Origin: Planctomycetota bacterium
Lineage (GTDB): Bacteria; Planctomycetota; PLA2; JAEUHO01
Assembly: GCA_020851795.1 (NCBI GenBank)
Contig: JADZCA010000084.1
Span: forward strand, 1-64,000
Direction: 5' to 3'
Length of the DNA stretch: 64,000 nucleotides
Of this stretch, positions 40,601-48,744 are shown in pieces. The notes below the pieces were generated by a model, which saw only the letters and a list, made by a program, of their open reading frames with translations, searched no databases and was not told the origin of the DNA. The first letter of the stretch is position 1. Every line of letters begins with the position of its first letter. The translations under genes were made by a program, and so were the position numbers.

Positions 40601-41704
40601 GTGCGCGCGTTCGGTCCTGCCCCCCTCCGCACGCCTCTCTCGGCCCTCGTCGCGATGGCGCTCGTCGGCTGCGGGCGCGACGGCGCGGGCCCCGGGGCGC
40701 CGGCGGCGCCGACGCCGGTCGCGGTCCCGCCCGAGCCCGCGCCCCCTGCGGAGCCGCCGGCGGCGCCCGACGCCACGCCCGTGGTCGCGCCCACTCCGGT
40801 GTCCCCCGTCCGCGCCGCCCGGCTCCCGACGCCGATCCCGACGAGCCTGCCGGAGCCGGAGGCGCTGTCGGAGGCCAGTCGCACCGCCTACGAGCTCGCG
40901 CGCACGCACGGGAAGCCGCTCCTCGCCGTCCTGTCGCCCGCGTCGGTGGAGGAGCGGCGTCGTCGCGCGCGCCTCTTCGAGCAGCTGCTGCGGCCCCCGT
41001 CGATCCGCGCCGTCTTGGCGCTCGCCGACGTCGCGTTCGTCCCCGAGGCCGACGCGGTGGCCTTCGGCCTGCCGTCGGAGGCGGTCCCGATCGCGTTCGG
41101 CGTCCTCGTCGAGACCGACGGGAGCGGGCACCGACCCACCGCGCTCCCGGTCGCGAACGTCCTGCGCGTGCACGCGGCGGAGATGTCGACGTCCCCGTTG
41201 CCGTCCGTGGACGACGGCATCGAGGTCCTCGAGCGGCTGGAGCGGTCGGAGCTGGACGCCCTGTTCCGCGACCGCGGGCGGACTCGCTTCGACGGGGTGG
41301 ACCTGCAGGCGGCCACGGACGCGTTCTACCTGTTCCTGTCCACCGTCCGGGAGGCGATCGTCGGCCCGCACCTCGCGCGGCGCGTGGCCGCGGCGCGACA
41401 GGTCGAGTCGAGGGACGCCGCCGACGGGGCGGTGTCCGCGGTCGAGCGCGGCATCCGCCTGCACCCCGAGGACGCCCATCGCCTCGCGGCGATCGTCTAC
41501 GCCGCCGGCCTCGCTCGACCGAAGGAGCAGGCTGCGACGATCGACCTCCTCGCCCGTGCCGCGGCGTACCACCTCCTCTACGCCGACCCGCCCGGGGCAC
41601 GGTGGGTGGGGCGCGTGCGGCACGGTCCCACCGACTGGTGCGGCACGCCCCACTCGCGCGAGTCGTCGCCGATGCTCGTGCTCCTCCCCCCGGAGGGCGC
41701 GTGA
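40601..41704 (+). CDS. Lipoprotein, tandem paralogue 1
   Basis: A 367-residue lipoprotein with lipobox ALVGC (Cys24), a long Pro/Ala linker to about residue 85, and an unassigned helical domain (LSEASRTAYELARTHGKPLLAVLSP ... DPPGARWVGRVRHGPTDWCGTP). GKPLLAVLSP and the following FVPE strand hint at a thioredoxin-like beginning, but no CxxC is present. The bases encoding the signal peptide and linker (40628-40760) are nearly identical to 42652-42784 in paralogue 2. The stop overlaps the glycosyltransferase-like gene by 4 bases. Confidence 0.72.
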   Translation: MRAFGPAPLRTPLSALVAMALVGCGRDGAGPGAPAAPTPVAVPPEPAPPAEPPAAPDATPVVAPTPVSPVRAARLPTPIPTSLPEPEALSEASRTAYELARTHGKPLLAVLSPASVEERRRRARLFEQLLRPPSIRAVLALADVAFVPEADAVAFGLPSEAVPIAFGVLVETDGSGHRPTALPVANVLRVHAAEMSTSPLPSVDDGIEVLERLERSELDALFRDRGRTRFDGVDLQAATDAFYLFLSTVREAIVGPHLARRVAAARQVESRDAADGAVSAVERGIRLHPEDAHRLAAIVYAAGLARPKEQAATIDLLARAAAYHLLYADPPGARWVGRVRHGPTDWCGTPHSRESSPMLVLLPPEGA

Positions 41705-42579
41705 AGCTCGTCGCGGTCGCGTGCGCGGGGGAGGACGTGGACGTCGTCGAGCGGAGCGTGCGCTGGCACCTCGCGTCGGGCGTCGCGCACGTCGTGGTCG
41801 CCGACGCCAAGACCGCCGACGGCACGCGCGACGTGCTCGCCGACCTCGCGCGCACCGAGCCCGTCACCGTCCTCGACGACCCGGACCCCGCGTACCGTCC
41901 CGGCGACCGTTGGACGCGCGCGTGCGAGCGCGCGTTCGACGCCCTGCGGCCGACGTGGATCCTCCCCTTCGAGCTCGGGGCGCTCTGGACCCTGCCCGCG
42001 TCGCTCCCGCGCATCGGCGAGCCGGTCCTGACGACGACGGTGCTCGACCACGTCTGCACGACGCTCGACGACGAGGGCGACCCCAACCCGTTCACCCGTC
42101 TCCGGTGGCGGCGACCGCCGTCGGGCCGCGGCGCGCTCGTCCGCTGGCGCCGCGGGTACGCGTTGTCCGACGCGGCCGACGCCGTGCGCGGGCCGCGGGG
42201 CGAGCCGTTGACCGCGCGGGCCCACGACGGCCTCGTCCTCCGTCGCTTCCGCGCGCGCTCCGCGGCGCAGTGGGTTCGCGCCTCGCGCGCCGCCGCGGCA
42301 GCGCTGCTCGCGTCGGCGCGCGTGCTCGGGGCGCGCGCGGCCGAGGACGCGCGCCGCGCGCTCGAGCGGATCGACGCCGACCCGTCCCGCCTCGAGGCCG
42401 CGTTCCGCGGCGATCACGTCGTCTCCCCCGGCGCTCCGCTCGCGCTCGACCCGGTCGCGTGGCCCGCCGCGCTCGACGTGCGTCACCCGCGCTCGCCCGG
42501 TGCCCCGCCGCCCGTCGTCGCTGCGCCCGAGGGGGCCCCGGCTCCGGACGCCCCCGCGCCCGCGCCATCGAACGGGTGA
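41701..42579 (+). CDS. Glycosyltransferase family 2-like protein
   Basis: A 292-residue soluble protein. The start KLVAVACAGEDVDVVERSVRWHLASGVAHVVVADAKTADGTRDVLADLA matches the nucleotide-sugar-binding half of the Glyco_tranf_2_4 family (multi-contact transferase beginning, then acidic residues in place of the DxD). WILPFELGALWTLP occupies the site where DxDEF would be, so the metal ligand is altered and activity is uncertain. The GTG overlaps the preceding lipoprotein stop, and the second lipoprotein follows after 36 bases. Confidence 0.65.
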   Translation: MKLVAVACAGEDVDVVERSVRWHLASGVAHVVVADAKTADGTRDVLADLARTEPVTVLDDPDPAYRPGDRWTRACERAFDALRPTWILPFELGALWTLPASLPRIGEPVLTTTVLDHVCTTLDDEGDPNPFTRLRWRRPPSGRGALVRWRRGYALSDAADAVRGPRGEPLTARAHDGLVLRRFRARSAAQWVRASRAAAAALLASARVLGARAAEDARRALERIDADPSRLEAAFRGDHVVSPGAPLALDPVAWPAALDVRHPRSPGAPPPVVAAPEGAPAPDAPAPAPSNG

Positions 42580-42615
42580 ACCCGTCCCGTTCGCGGACGT
42601 TTCCCCCGATGGAGC

Positions 42616-43755
42616 GTGACCCCGCCCCGCCCGTCCTTGGTGCTCCCACGACGCACGCCTCTCTCGGCCCTCGTCGCGATGGCGCTCGCCGGCTGCGGGC
42701 GCGACGGCGCGGGCCCCGGGGCGCCGGCGGAGCCGACGCCGGTCGCGGTCCCGCCCGAGCCCGCGCCCCCTGCGGAGCCGCCGGACACCCTCGACCCTGA
42801 AGCGCCCTTCCCCGGCGATCCCGACTTCGAGCCGCAGCCATTGCCCGCGGACCCACCGCCCGTGGACGAGCCGCCGACGTCGCCGACTCCGATGGACGCG
42901 CCGCGACCGGGTTCGCTGTCGCGCGCGGGCCGGGAGGCCTACGAGGTCGCCCGGCGCGCGGGGAAGCCGCTGCTCGCGGTGCTCGCGCCCGTCGGCCCTC
43001 GCGCGAGACGTGAGCGCGCCGGTGTCCTCGGTGCGCTCCTGCGCCGTCGAGAGAGCCTCCCGGTGCTGGCGTTGGTCGAGGTCGCGTGCGTGCCCGCGGC
43101 GGACGCGAGCGCGCTGGGCGTCCCCGCGGGCCTCGACGCGATGCCGTTCGCCGTGCTGGTGGAGACCGACGGACGCGAGCCCCGAGGCGTCGCACTCTCG
43201 CTGCCTCTCTCCCTGCGTCGCGCCGTCCGCGACGGATTGCTCGACGACCCGGAGAGGTTCGACGACGCCTCCGACGACCGTGGACATCCGTCGCGGGCGC
43301 CGCTCGCGGCGCCGTCGAAGCGCGCCGACCGGCACGTCGTGGTCGCGCGGGCTCGCGCGCGCGCTGCGTTCGCGCGGCTCGCGTCGGCGCTCGAGGCGGC
43401 CGTGGTCGGCACCCAGCTGCCGCGCCGGGTCGCGGCATCGGTCGCCGTCGTTTCCCCTGCCCGGGCCGAGGGCTTCTCGGCCGCCGTCCGGCGGGGGATC
43501 GGGCTCGCCCCCGAAGTCGCGGACGAGGCGGCGGCGGTCATCCGGGCCGCGGGCGACGCGGCGCCGGACCGGCGGGCCTTCGCCGATCGGTTGCTCGCCG
43601 CCGCCGCAGGTCGTCGGCTGCTGGAGCAGCCGCCTCCCGGGGCGCGATGGGGGGGCGAACCGGAGCCGTTCGGCGACGGGTCTTGGTGCGGGACGCCCTT
43701 CGCCGACGAGCCGCCGGTCGCGCCGCGGCTGCACATCCTCCCTCCCGTGCCCTGA
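42616..43755 (+). CDS. Lipoprotein, tandem paralogue 2
   Basis: A 379-residue lipoprotein with lipobox ALAGC (Cys27), a Pro/Asp-rich linker, and a domain paralogous to the gene at 40601: LSRAGREAYEVARRAGKPLLAVLAP, VEVACVPAADASALGVP, AFAVLVETDG and PPGARWGGEP...GSWCGTP align in order. Overall protein identity is moderate, but the DNA encoding the signal peptide and first linker is almost unchanged (2 differences in 133 bases). Start at GTG 42616. Confidence 0.7.
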   Translation: MTPPRPSLVLPRRTPLSALVAMALAGCGRDGAGPGAPAEPTPVAVPPEPAPPAEPPDTLDPEAPFPGDPDFEPQPLPADPPPVDEPPTSPTPMDAPRPGSLSRAGREAYEVARRAGKPLLAVLAPVGPRARRERAGVLGALLRRRESLPVLALVEVACVPAADASALGVPAGLDAMPFAVLVETDGREPRGVALSLPLSLRRAVRDGLLDDPERFDDASDDRGHPSRAPLAAPSKRADRHVVVARARARAAFARLASALEAAVVGTQLPRRVAASVAVVSPARAEGFSAAVRRGIGLAPEVADEAAAVIRAAGDAAPDRRAFADRLLAAAAGRRLLEQPPPGARWGGEPEPFGDGSWCGTPFADEPPVAPRLHILPPVP

Positions 43756-43820
43756 CGCCGTGTCGGGGACACCCGATTGCCCCCCGGGGGGGCCGCTGAA
43801 ACCGCGCGTGCCGCGCGCGG

Positions 43821-43842
43821 TACGCTCCGTCGGCCCCCGGAG
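43821..43842 (+). promoter_or_regulatory. -10 hexamer and ribosome-binding site upstream of the heme-motif protein
   Basis: TACGCT at 43821-43826 and GGAG at 43839-43842 stand 24 and 8 bases before the ATC at 43851. They support an upstream start where no ATG, GTG or TTG exists. Confidence 0.4.
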
Positions 43843-43850
43843 CCCCCCCG

Positions 43851-46223
43851 ATCCCGCCCGCCCGTCCTCGCTCTCCGTCCGTCGCGCGCCGGTGGGGCGC
43901 CGCCGCGGCCGTCGCCGTCGCGGCGGCCGTGCTCGGGGTCGCCGCCTCGCGCGCGGAGCCGCCGGCGCCGGCCGGGGCGCCGACCTTCGCGCACGACGTG
44001 GTGCCGCTGTTCGCGGGCTTCTGCGCGCCGTGCCACGGCGGCGCGTCGAAGGTCGCGCCCGACCTCCGCGTCCTCGCCGACGAGGCGTCGGTGTCCGCCC
44101 ACGCCGACGCGTGGCAGCGGGCCGTCGCGCGCGTGCGCGCGGGCACGATGCCGCCCAAGGGCGCGCTCGCGCCGCCGCGGGCCGCGGTCGCGCGGCTGGC
44201 GGCGTGGGCCGAGGCGACGTGGCCCGCCCCCGTGGTCGCCCCGGGCCCCGCGTTCCCCGGCGACCCCGGCCGCGTCACGATGCGACGCCTCAACCGCACC
44301 GAGTACCACCGCAGCGTCGCGGACCTGCTCGGCGTGGACGAGCGCGAGAGCGAGCGGTTCCCCGCCGACGACGTCGGCGCGGGCTTCGACCGCACCGGCG
44401 ACGTGCTCGCGACGACGCCGCTGCTCGTCGAGCGGTGGGCCGAGGCCGCGGCGCGCATCGCCGAGCAGGCGGTCGTCGTCGAGGACGGGGCCCGGCCCGC
44501 CGTGCGACGGTTCGAGGCCGAGGCGATGGCGTGCTCGCTCAAGGACTCGGCGCGCGGCGGCGTGCGGGTCCTCTACACGAACGGCGAGGTGCGCGCCGAC
44601 GTGGCGCTGCCGCGCGACGGCGAGTACCTCGTCCGTGCGCGGGTCGCGGCGCAGCAGGCGGGCCCCGAGCCCGCGCAGGTGCTGGTCGCCTTCGACGGCA
44701 AGGGCGCGCGCCTCGCCGACGTGAAGGCCGAGGAGCCCGCCTTCGAGGTCGTCGAGGCGCGCGTGCAGGCGGGGGCGGGCTCGCGCCGCGTCGTGGCCGC
44801 GTTCCCCAACGACTTCTGGGACCCCAAGCACGCCGACCCCAGGCGGCGCGACCGCAACCTCGTCGTGGACTGGGTGGAGGTCGTCGGCCCGGTGGACGCG
44901 CCGCCCCCGCCCCCCGCGTCGCACGTGCGCATCTTCCGCGACGACCCCGGCGGCGACGACGTCGCGCGGCGAGCGCGCCGCGTCGTCGGGCCGCTGGCCA
45001 CGCGCGCGTTCCGACGGCCGCTCGCGCCGGGCGAGCTCGACCCGCTCGTCGCGCTGGTCACCGAGGCCGTCGCCGACGGCGAGCCGTTCGCGCAGGGCGT
45101 GCGGTACGCGGTCGAGGCGATCCTGTCGTCGCCGCGCTTCCTGTTCCACGTCGAGGCGCTCGCGCGCCCCGACGACCCGACCGCGGTCGTCGCGCTCGAC
45201 GACTTCGCCTACGCCGCGCGGCTCGCGTCGTTCCTGTGGAGCAGCCTGCCCGACGCCGAGCTGACGGCCGCGGCCACCCGCGGCGGCCTCGCGGCCGACC
45301 CCACCGCGCAGGTGCGGCGGATGCTCGCCGACCCGCGCGCGAGCGCGCTCAGCGACGGCTTCGCCGAGCAGTGGCTGACGCTGCGGCGGCTGGCGAGCGC
45401 GGCCCCCGACCCGGCGCGCTTCCCGACGGTGGACGCGCGGCTGCGCGAGGACATGCGCCGCGAGACGCTGATGGTGTTCTCGACCTTCGTCGCCGAGGAC
45501 CGCAGCGTGCTCGAGCTCGCCGACGCGCGGTGGACGTGGCTCAACGACCGGCTCGCGCGCCACTACGGCCTCGAGGGCGTCGAGGGCGACTGGTTCCGGC
45601 GCGTGCCGCTCGACGGGACGACGCGCGGCGGGATCCTGACGCACGCGAGCGTGCTGCTCGTCACGTCGTACCCGACGCGCACGTCGCCCGTGAAGCGCGG
45701 CAAGTGGCTGCTCGAGCAGGTCCTCGGGCAGAGCGTGCCCCCGCCGCCGCCCGGGGCGGGCGACCTCCCCGACACGCCGGACGCGCGCCGTGCGGCCACG
45801 GTGCGCGAGCGCCTCGAGCGCCACCGCCGCGACCCGGCGTGCGCGGCGTGCCACGTGCGGATGGACCCGCTCGGGTTCGCGCTCGAGGGCTACGACGCGG
45901 TGGGGGCGTGGCGCACGCTCGACGACGGGCGGCCGGTGGACACGGCGGGCGCGCTGCCCGACGGCCGCGCGGTGGACGGGCCCGCGGCGCTGCGCGCGCT
46001 GGTGCGGGCCGACCCGGGCTTCCCGCGGGGGTTCGCCGCGCAGCTGCTGACCTACGCGCTCGGACGGCCGCTCTCCGACGCCGACGCCGGCTTCGTGGAC
46101 GCGATCGTCGAGCGGGCCCGCGCGCGCGAGTACCGTGTGTCGGCCTTCGTCGAGGGGGTCGCGGCGAGCGACCCCTTCCGCCGGGCCCGCGGCGACGCGT
46201 CGCGCGCAGGAGCGTCGAGATGA
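43851..46223 (+). CDS. Exported heme-motif DUF1587/1595/1592/1588/1585-type protein with carbohydrate-binding-like insert
   Basis: About 790 residues. An N-terminal signal (RRWGAAAAVAVAAAVLGVAASRA) is complete only if ATC at 43851 is the start; the first canonical codon, GTG 43929, truncates it. Next comes a cytochrome-c-like CAPCH motif, MRRLNRTEYHRSVADLLGV (DUF1587), a CBM60-like beta insert (RRFEAEAMACSL ... DRNLVVDWVEVVGP), ATRAFRRPL (DUF1595), SFLWSSLPDAEL (DUF1592), RGGILTHASVLLVTSYPTR with CAACHVRMDPLGFALEGYD (DUF1588) and QLLTYALGR (DUF1585). These proteins accompany DUF1552 partners; biochemical role unknown. ATGA overlap with the next gene. Confidence 0.9.
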   Translation: MPPARPRSPSVARRWGAAAAVAVAAAVLGVAASRAEPPAPAGAPTFAHDVVPLFAGFCAPCHGGASKVAPDLRVLADEASVSAHADAWQRAVARVRAGTMPPKGALAPPRAAVARLAAWAEATWPAPVVAPGPAFPGDPGRVTMRRLNRTEYHRSVADLLGVDERESERFPADDVGAGFDRTGDVLATTPLLVERWAEAAARIAEQAVVVEDGARPAVRRFEAEAMACSLKDSARGGVRVLYTNGEVRADVALPRDGEYLVRARVAAQQAGPEPAQVLVAFDGKGARLADVKAEEPAFEVVEARVQAGAGSRRVVAAFPNDFWDPKHADPRRRDRNLVVDWVEVVGPVDAPPPPPASHVRIFRDDPGGDDVARRARRVVGPLATRAFRRPLAPGELDPLVALVTEAVADGEPFAQGVRYAVEAILSSPRFLFHVEALARPDDPTAVVALDDFAYAARLASFLWSSLPDAELTAAATRGGLAADPTAQVRRMLADPRASALSDGFAEQWLTLRRLASAAPDPARFPTVDARLREDMRRETLMVFSTFVAEDRSVLELADARWTWLNDRLARHYGLEGVEGDWFRRVPLDGTTRGGILTHASVLLVTSYPTRTSPVKRGKWLLEQVLGQSVPPPPPGAGDLPDTPDARRAATVRERLERHRRDPACAACHVRMDPLGFALEGYDAVGAWRTLDDGRPVDTAGALPDGRAVDGPAALRALVRADPGFPRGFAAQLLTYALGRPLSDADAGFVDAIVERARAREYRVSAFVEGVAASDPFRRARGDASRAGASR

Positions 46224-47539
46224 GCGCAGCCTTCCACCGTCGGGCGTTCCTGCGCGGGGCGGGGGTCGCGCTCGCGCTGCCGTGGCTCGAGTCGCTCGCG
46301 CCGCGCGGCGCCGCCGCGGCCCCGGCCGGCGGCCCGCCGCGTCGCCTCGTCTTCGTCTACGTGCCCAACGGCGTGCACCTGCCCGCGTGGACGCCGAAGA
46401 CCGAGGGGACGTTCGGCGCGCTCCCGCCCACGCTCGCCCCGCTCGCGCCGTTCGCCGCGCGGCTGACGGTCGTGTCGGGGCTCGCGCAGCAGAAGGCCGA
46501 GGCCAACGGCGACGGCCCGGGCGACCACGCCCGCGCGGCGGCGACCTTCCTGACGGGCGCCCAGGCCCGCAAGGCCGCGGGCGAGATCCGCGCGGGGCGG
46601 TCGATCGACCAGGCGGTCGCGGCCGAGATCGGCGCGGCGACGCCCTTCCCGTCGCTCGAGCTCGGCTGCGACCCGAGCGCCGTGGCGGGGGAGTGCGACT
46701 CCGGCTACTCGTGCGCGTACTCGAGCACGGTCGCGTGGCGCACGGCCACGACGCCGCTGCCGAAGGAGACGGACCCGCGCGCGCTCTTCGACCGCCTCTT
46801 CACCGACGCGGGCGGCCCGGGCACGCCGCAGGAGAAGGCGCTGCGCCGCCGCCGCCGCCGTCGCGTGCTCGACGTCGTCGCGGACGAGGCGCGCGCGCTC
46901 GCCGCGCGGCTGGGCGCGACCGACCGCCGCAAGCTCGACGAGTACCTGACGGGCGTCGAGGAGCTCGAGGCGCGGCTCGACCGCGCGGGCGAGGGGGGCG
47001 CGGTCGCGGGGCTGTCGCGCCCGGGCGAGGCGCCGCGCGACGACCTCGCGACGCACGCGGGCCTCCTGCTCGCGGTCCTCGCGACGGCGCTGCGCACCGA
47101 CCGCACGCGCGTGGCGACGGTGATGCTCGCCAACGAGGGGAGCGGGCGCTCGTACCCGTCGATCGGCGTGCCCGAGGGGCACCACGGGCTCTCGCACCAC
47201 GCGGGCGACGCGGCGGTGCAGGAGAAGCTCGGGAAGATCGACCGCTACCACGTCGAGATCCTCGCGCGGTTCCTCGCGGCGCTCGACGCGGTCCCCGAGG
47301 GCGACGGCACGCTGCTCTCGAGCACGCACGTCGTCTACGGCTCCGGCATCGGCGACGGGAACCGCCACAACCACGACGAACTGCCGATCCTCCACGTGGG
47401 GGCGCCGCTGCCCGGGCTCCGGGCGGGCGAGCACGTCCGCCACCCCCGTCGCACGCCGCTCGGCAACCTCTTCGCCTCGCTCGGCGTCGCGATGACCGGT
47501 CGCCCCCTCCTCGTCGGCGACGCCACCGGCCCCCTGTAG
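46220..47539 (+). CDS. DUF1552 family exported protein
   Basis: A 439-residue protein with a Tat-like N-terminus (HRRAFLRGAGVALALPWLESL). The body carries DUF1552 landmarks: RLVFVYVPNGVHLPAWTP, GLAQQKAEANGDGPGDHARAAATFLTG, SLELGCDPS...CDSGYSCAYSSTVAWR, YPSIGVPEGHHGLSHH and SSTHVVYGSGIGDGNRHNHDELPI. The family is alkaline-phosphatase-like in appearance, but its activity is unproven. Translationally coupled to the DUF1592 protein, with which it probably works. The stop codon is joined to a composite inverted-repeat element. Confidence 0.92.
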   Translation: MSAAFHRRAFLRGAGVALALPWLESLAPRGAAAAPAGGPPRRLVFVYVPNGVHLPAWTPKTEGTFGALPPTLAPLAPFAARLTVVSGLAQQKAEANGDGPGDHARAAATFLTGAQARKAAGEIRAGRSIDQAVAAEIGAATPFPSLELGCDPSAVAGECDSGYSCAYSSTVAWRTATTPLPKETDPRALFDRLFTDAGGPGTPQEKALRRRRRRRVLDVVADEARALAARLGATDRRKLDEYLTGVEELEARLDRAGEGGAVAGLSRPGEAPRDDLATHAGLLLAVLATALRTDRTRVATVMLANEGSGRSYPSIGVPEGHHGLSHHAGDAAVQEKLGKIDRYHVEILARFLAALDAVPEGDGTLLSSTHVVYGSGIGDGNRHNHDELPILHVGAPLPGLRAGEHVRHPRRTPLGNLFASLGVAMTGRPLLVGDATGPL

Positions 47540-47628
47540 GAAATCGGGGTCAGGTGATTTCCCCGCATTGTGGGGACATCGGGGTCAGGCCCCGATTTCC
47601 CCATATTGCGAGGATCTGTCCTGACCCC
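47539..47628. repeat. Composite inverted-repeat element (REP/RAYT-like)
   Basis: Three linked structures start at the last base of the DUF1552 stop: GGAAATC with GATTTCC (47539-47562), ATCGGGG-TCAGG-CCCCGAT (47578-47596), and a GGGGTCAGG block inverted as CCTGACCCC at 47620-47628. It has notably more A and T than its surroundings. The GGGGTCAGG word is typical of REP-type elements mobilised by RAYT transposases; no transposase gene lies in the window. Confidence 0.7.
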
Positions 47629-47718
47629 CGCATCCCCGATGGACCGGGGGCTCGTACACCGCTTGTGCAATCGGGGGGCGCGCGGCGGCGTAGAAGAAGG
47701 ACGTCGGGAGGACGATGC

Positions 47719-48744
47719 ATGCCCCGCTCCGCGCCGATCGCCGCCGTCTTCCTCGCCCTCGCCGGGACCGCGCTCGGCGTGCTCGCCGCACGACGCGCGC
47801 CCGCCGCCGACGCCCCCGCGAAGGCGCCGCCCGTCGTCGAGACGTGGGAGGGCTACCTCTGGAAGGACAAGGACGGCCGCACGCGCCTGGGCGACCCCGT
47901 GATCGCCATGGGCGTCATGGCCACCCCGGCCCAGGTCGTCGCCGAGCCCGCCGCCTCACGGCTCGCCCCCTTCCTCTCGCCGGTGGGCGACGAGTACCAC
48001 TTCTGGAACTACACCCTCGACAAGGAGGGCGACAAGGCCCTCGACGCGCAGCCTCGCTACCTCGTCCGCCTGCGCGGCCCCGTCACCACGGTCGGCGAGC
48101 GCGGCGGCCTCGGGATGTTCTCGTCCGACACCGTGCTGACCATGGACGACGCGCGCCTCGTCACGCTCGAGCCCGTCGATCGTGGCTGGCTCGATGCATG
48201 GGCCGTCGTGTTCCGCGACAAGGCGTCGCCGTGGCGGATCCGCGAGGGCGGTGACACCTCCGAGGCGGGCCGACGTCGTTTCGCGGAGCGCGCGCTCGCC
48301 GCGCTCGCCGCGATGCGCGCGCGCCCCGGACCCTCCGACGCCGAACGCGCCGCGGCGAAGGCCGCCGACGCCGGCGCCGCCCTCTCGGACGCGTTCCGCC
48401 GGGAGAGCGAGGCCTCGCTCCAGCGCTACGTGGTGGCGCAGGCGAAGGCGAACGGCTGGGCGCTGCGGGGGCTCGACGCGCTCCCGCCGGTCCCGCCCGA
48501 CGCCGACGAGGTGCAGGGCCTCTTCCTCGAGCACGCGACGAAGGCCGCCTTCCTCGCGGCCGTCGTCGCCCGATGGAAGGGCGACCTCTCGATCGTGCTC
48601 CTCCCGCACTACGTCGAGACCGGCCCCGCGAACGCCCGCGGCGTCTCGTGGAGCTCCGTCTCCGTCGCCGCCGTGCGCGACGACTGGAGCGACGACGACT
48701 ACGTCGCGCACCGCCGGACGACCGTGGCGACGCTGCGCCGATGA
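47719..48744 (+). CDS. Exported hypothetical protein, first gene of a three-gene operon
   Basis: A 341-residue protein with a signal peptide (IAAVFLALAGTALGVLAARRAPAADA). The first half is beta-rich with WEGYLWKDKDGRTRLGDPVIAMG and a possible nucleic-acid- or ligand-binding OB-type start; the second half is helical with an Ala-rich stretch near residues 200-240. No family assigned. GGGAGG precedes the start. The stop overlaps the next gene by 4 bases. Confidence 0.7.
   Translation: MPRSAPIAAVFLALAGTALGVLAARRAPAADAPAKAPPVVETWEGYLWKDKDGRTRLGDPVIAMGVMATPAQVVAEPAASRLAPFLSPVGDEYHFWNYTLDKEGDKALDAQPRYLVRLRGPVTTVGERGGLGMFSSDTVLTMDDARLVTLEPVDRGWLDAWAVVFRDKASPWRIREGGDTSEAGRRRFAERALAALAAMRARPGPSDAERAAAKAADAGAALSDAFRRESEASLQRYVVAQAKANGWALRGLDALPPVPPDADEVQGLFLEHATKAAFLAAVVARWKGDLSIVLLPHYVETGPANARGVSWSSVSVAAVRDDWSDDDYVAHRRTTVATLRR

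Noticed and set aside
2753..43847. Shared 14-base string CCCCCGGAGCCCCC before the starts at 2774, 17976 and 43851 as a regulatory motif
   Set aside because: It is most simply a GGAG ribosome-binding site within the C-rich spacers favoured by this genome; spacing to the start varies from 6 to 12 bases.
43929..46223. GTG 43929 as start of the DUF1592-type protein
   Set aside because: It truncates the signal peptide and has no ribosome-binding site; the upstream ATC has both a ribosome-binding site and a -10 hexamer. Kept as the alternative.
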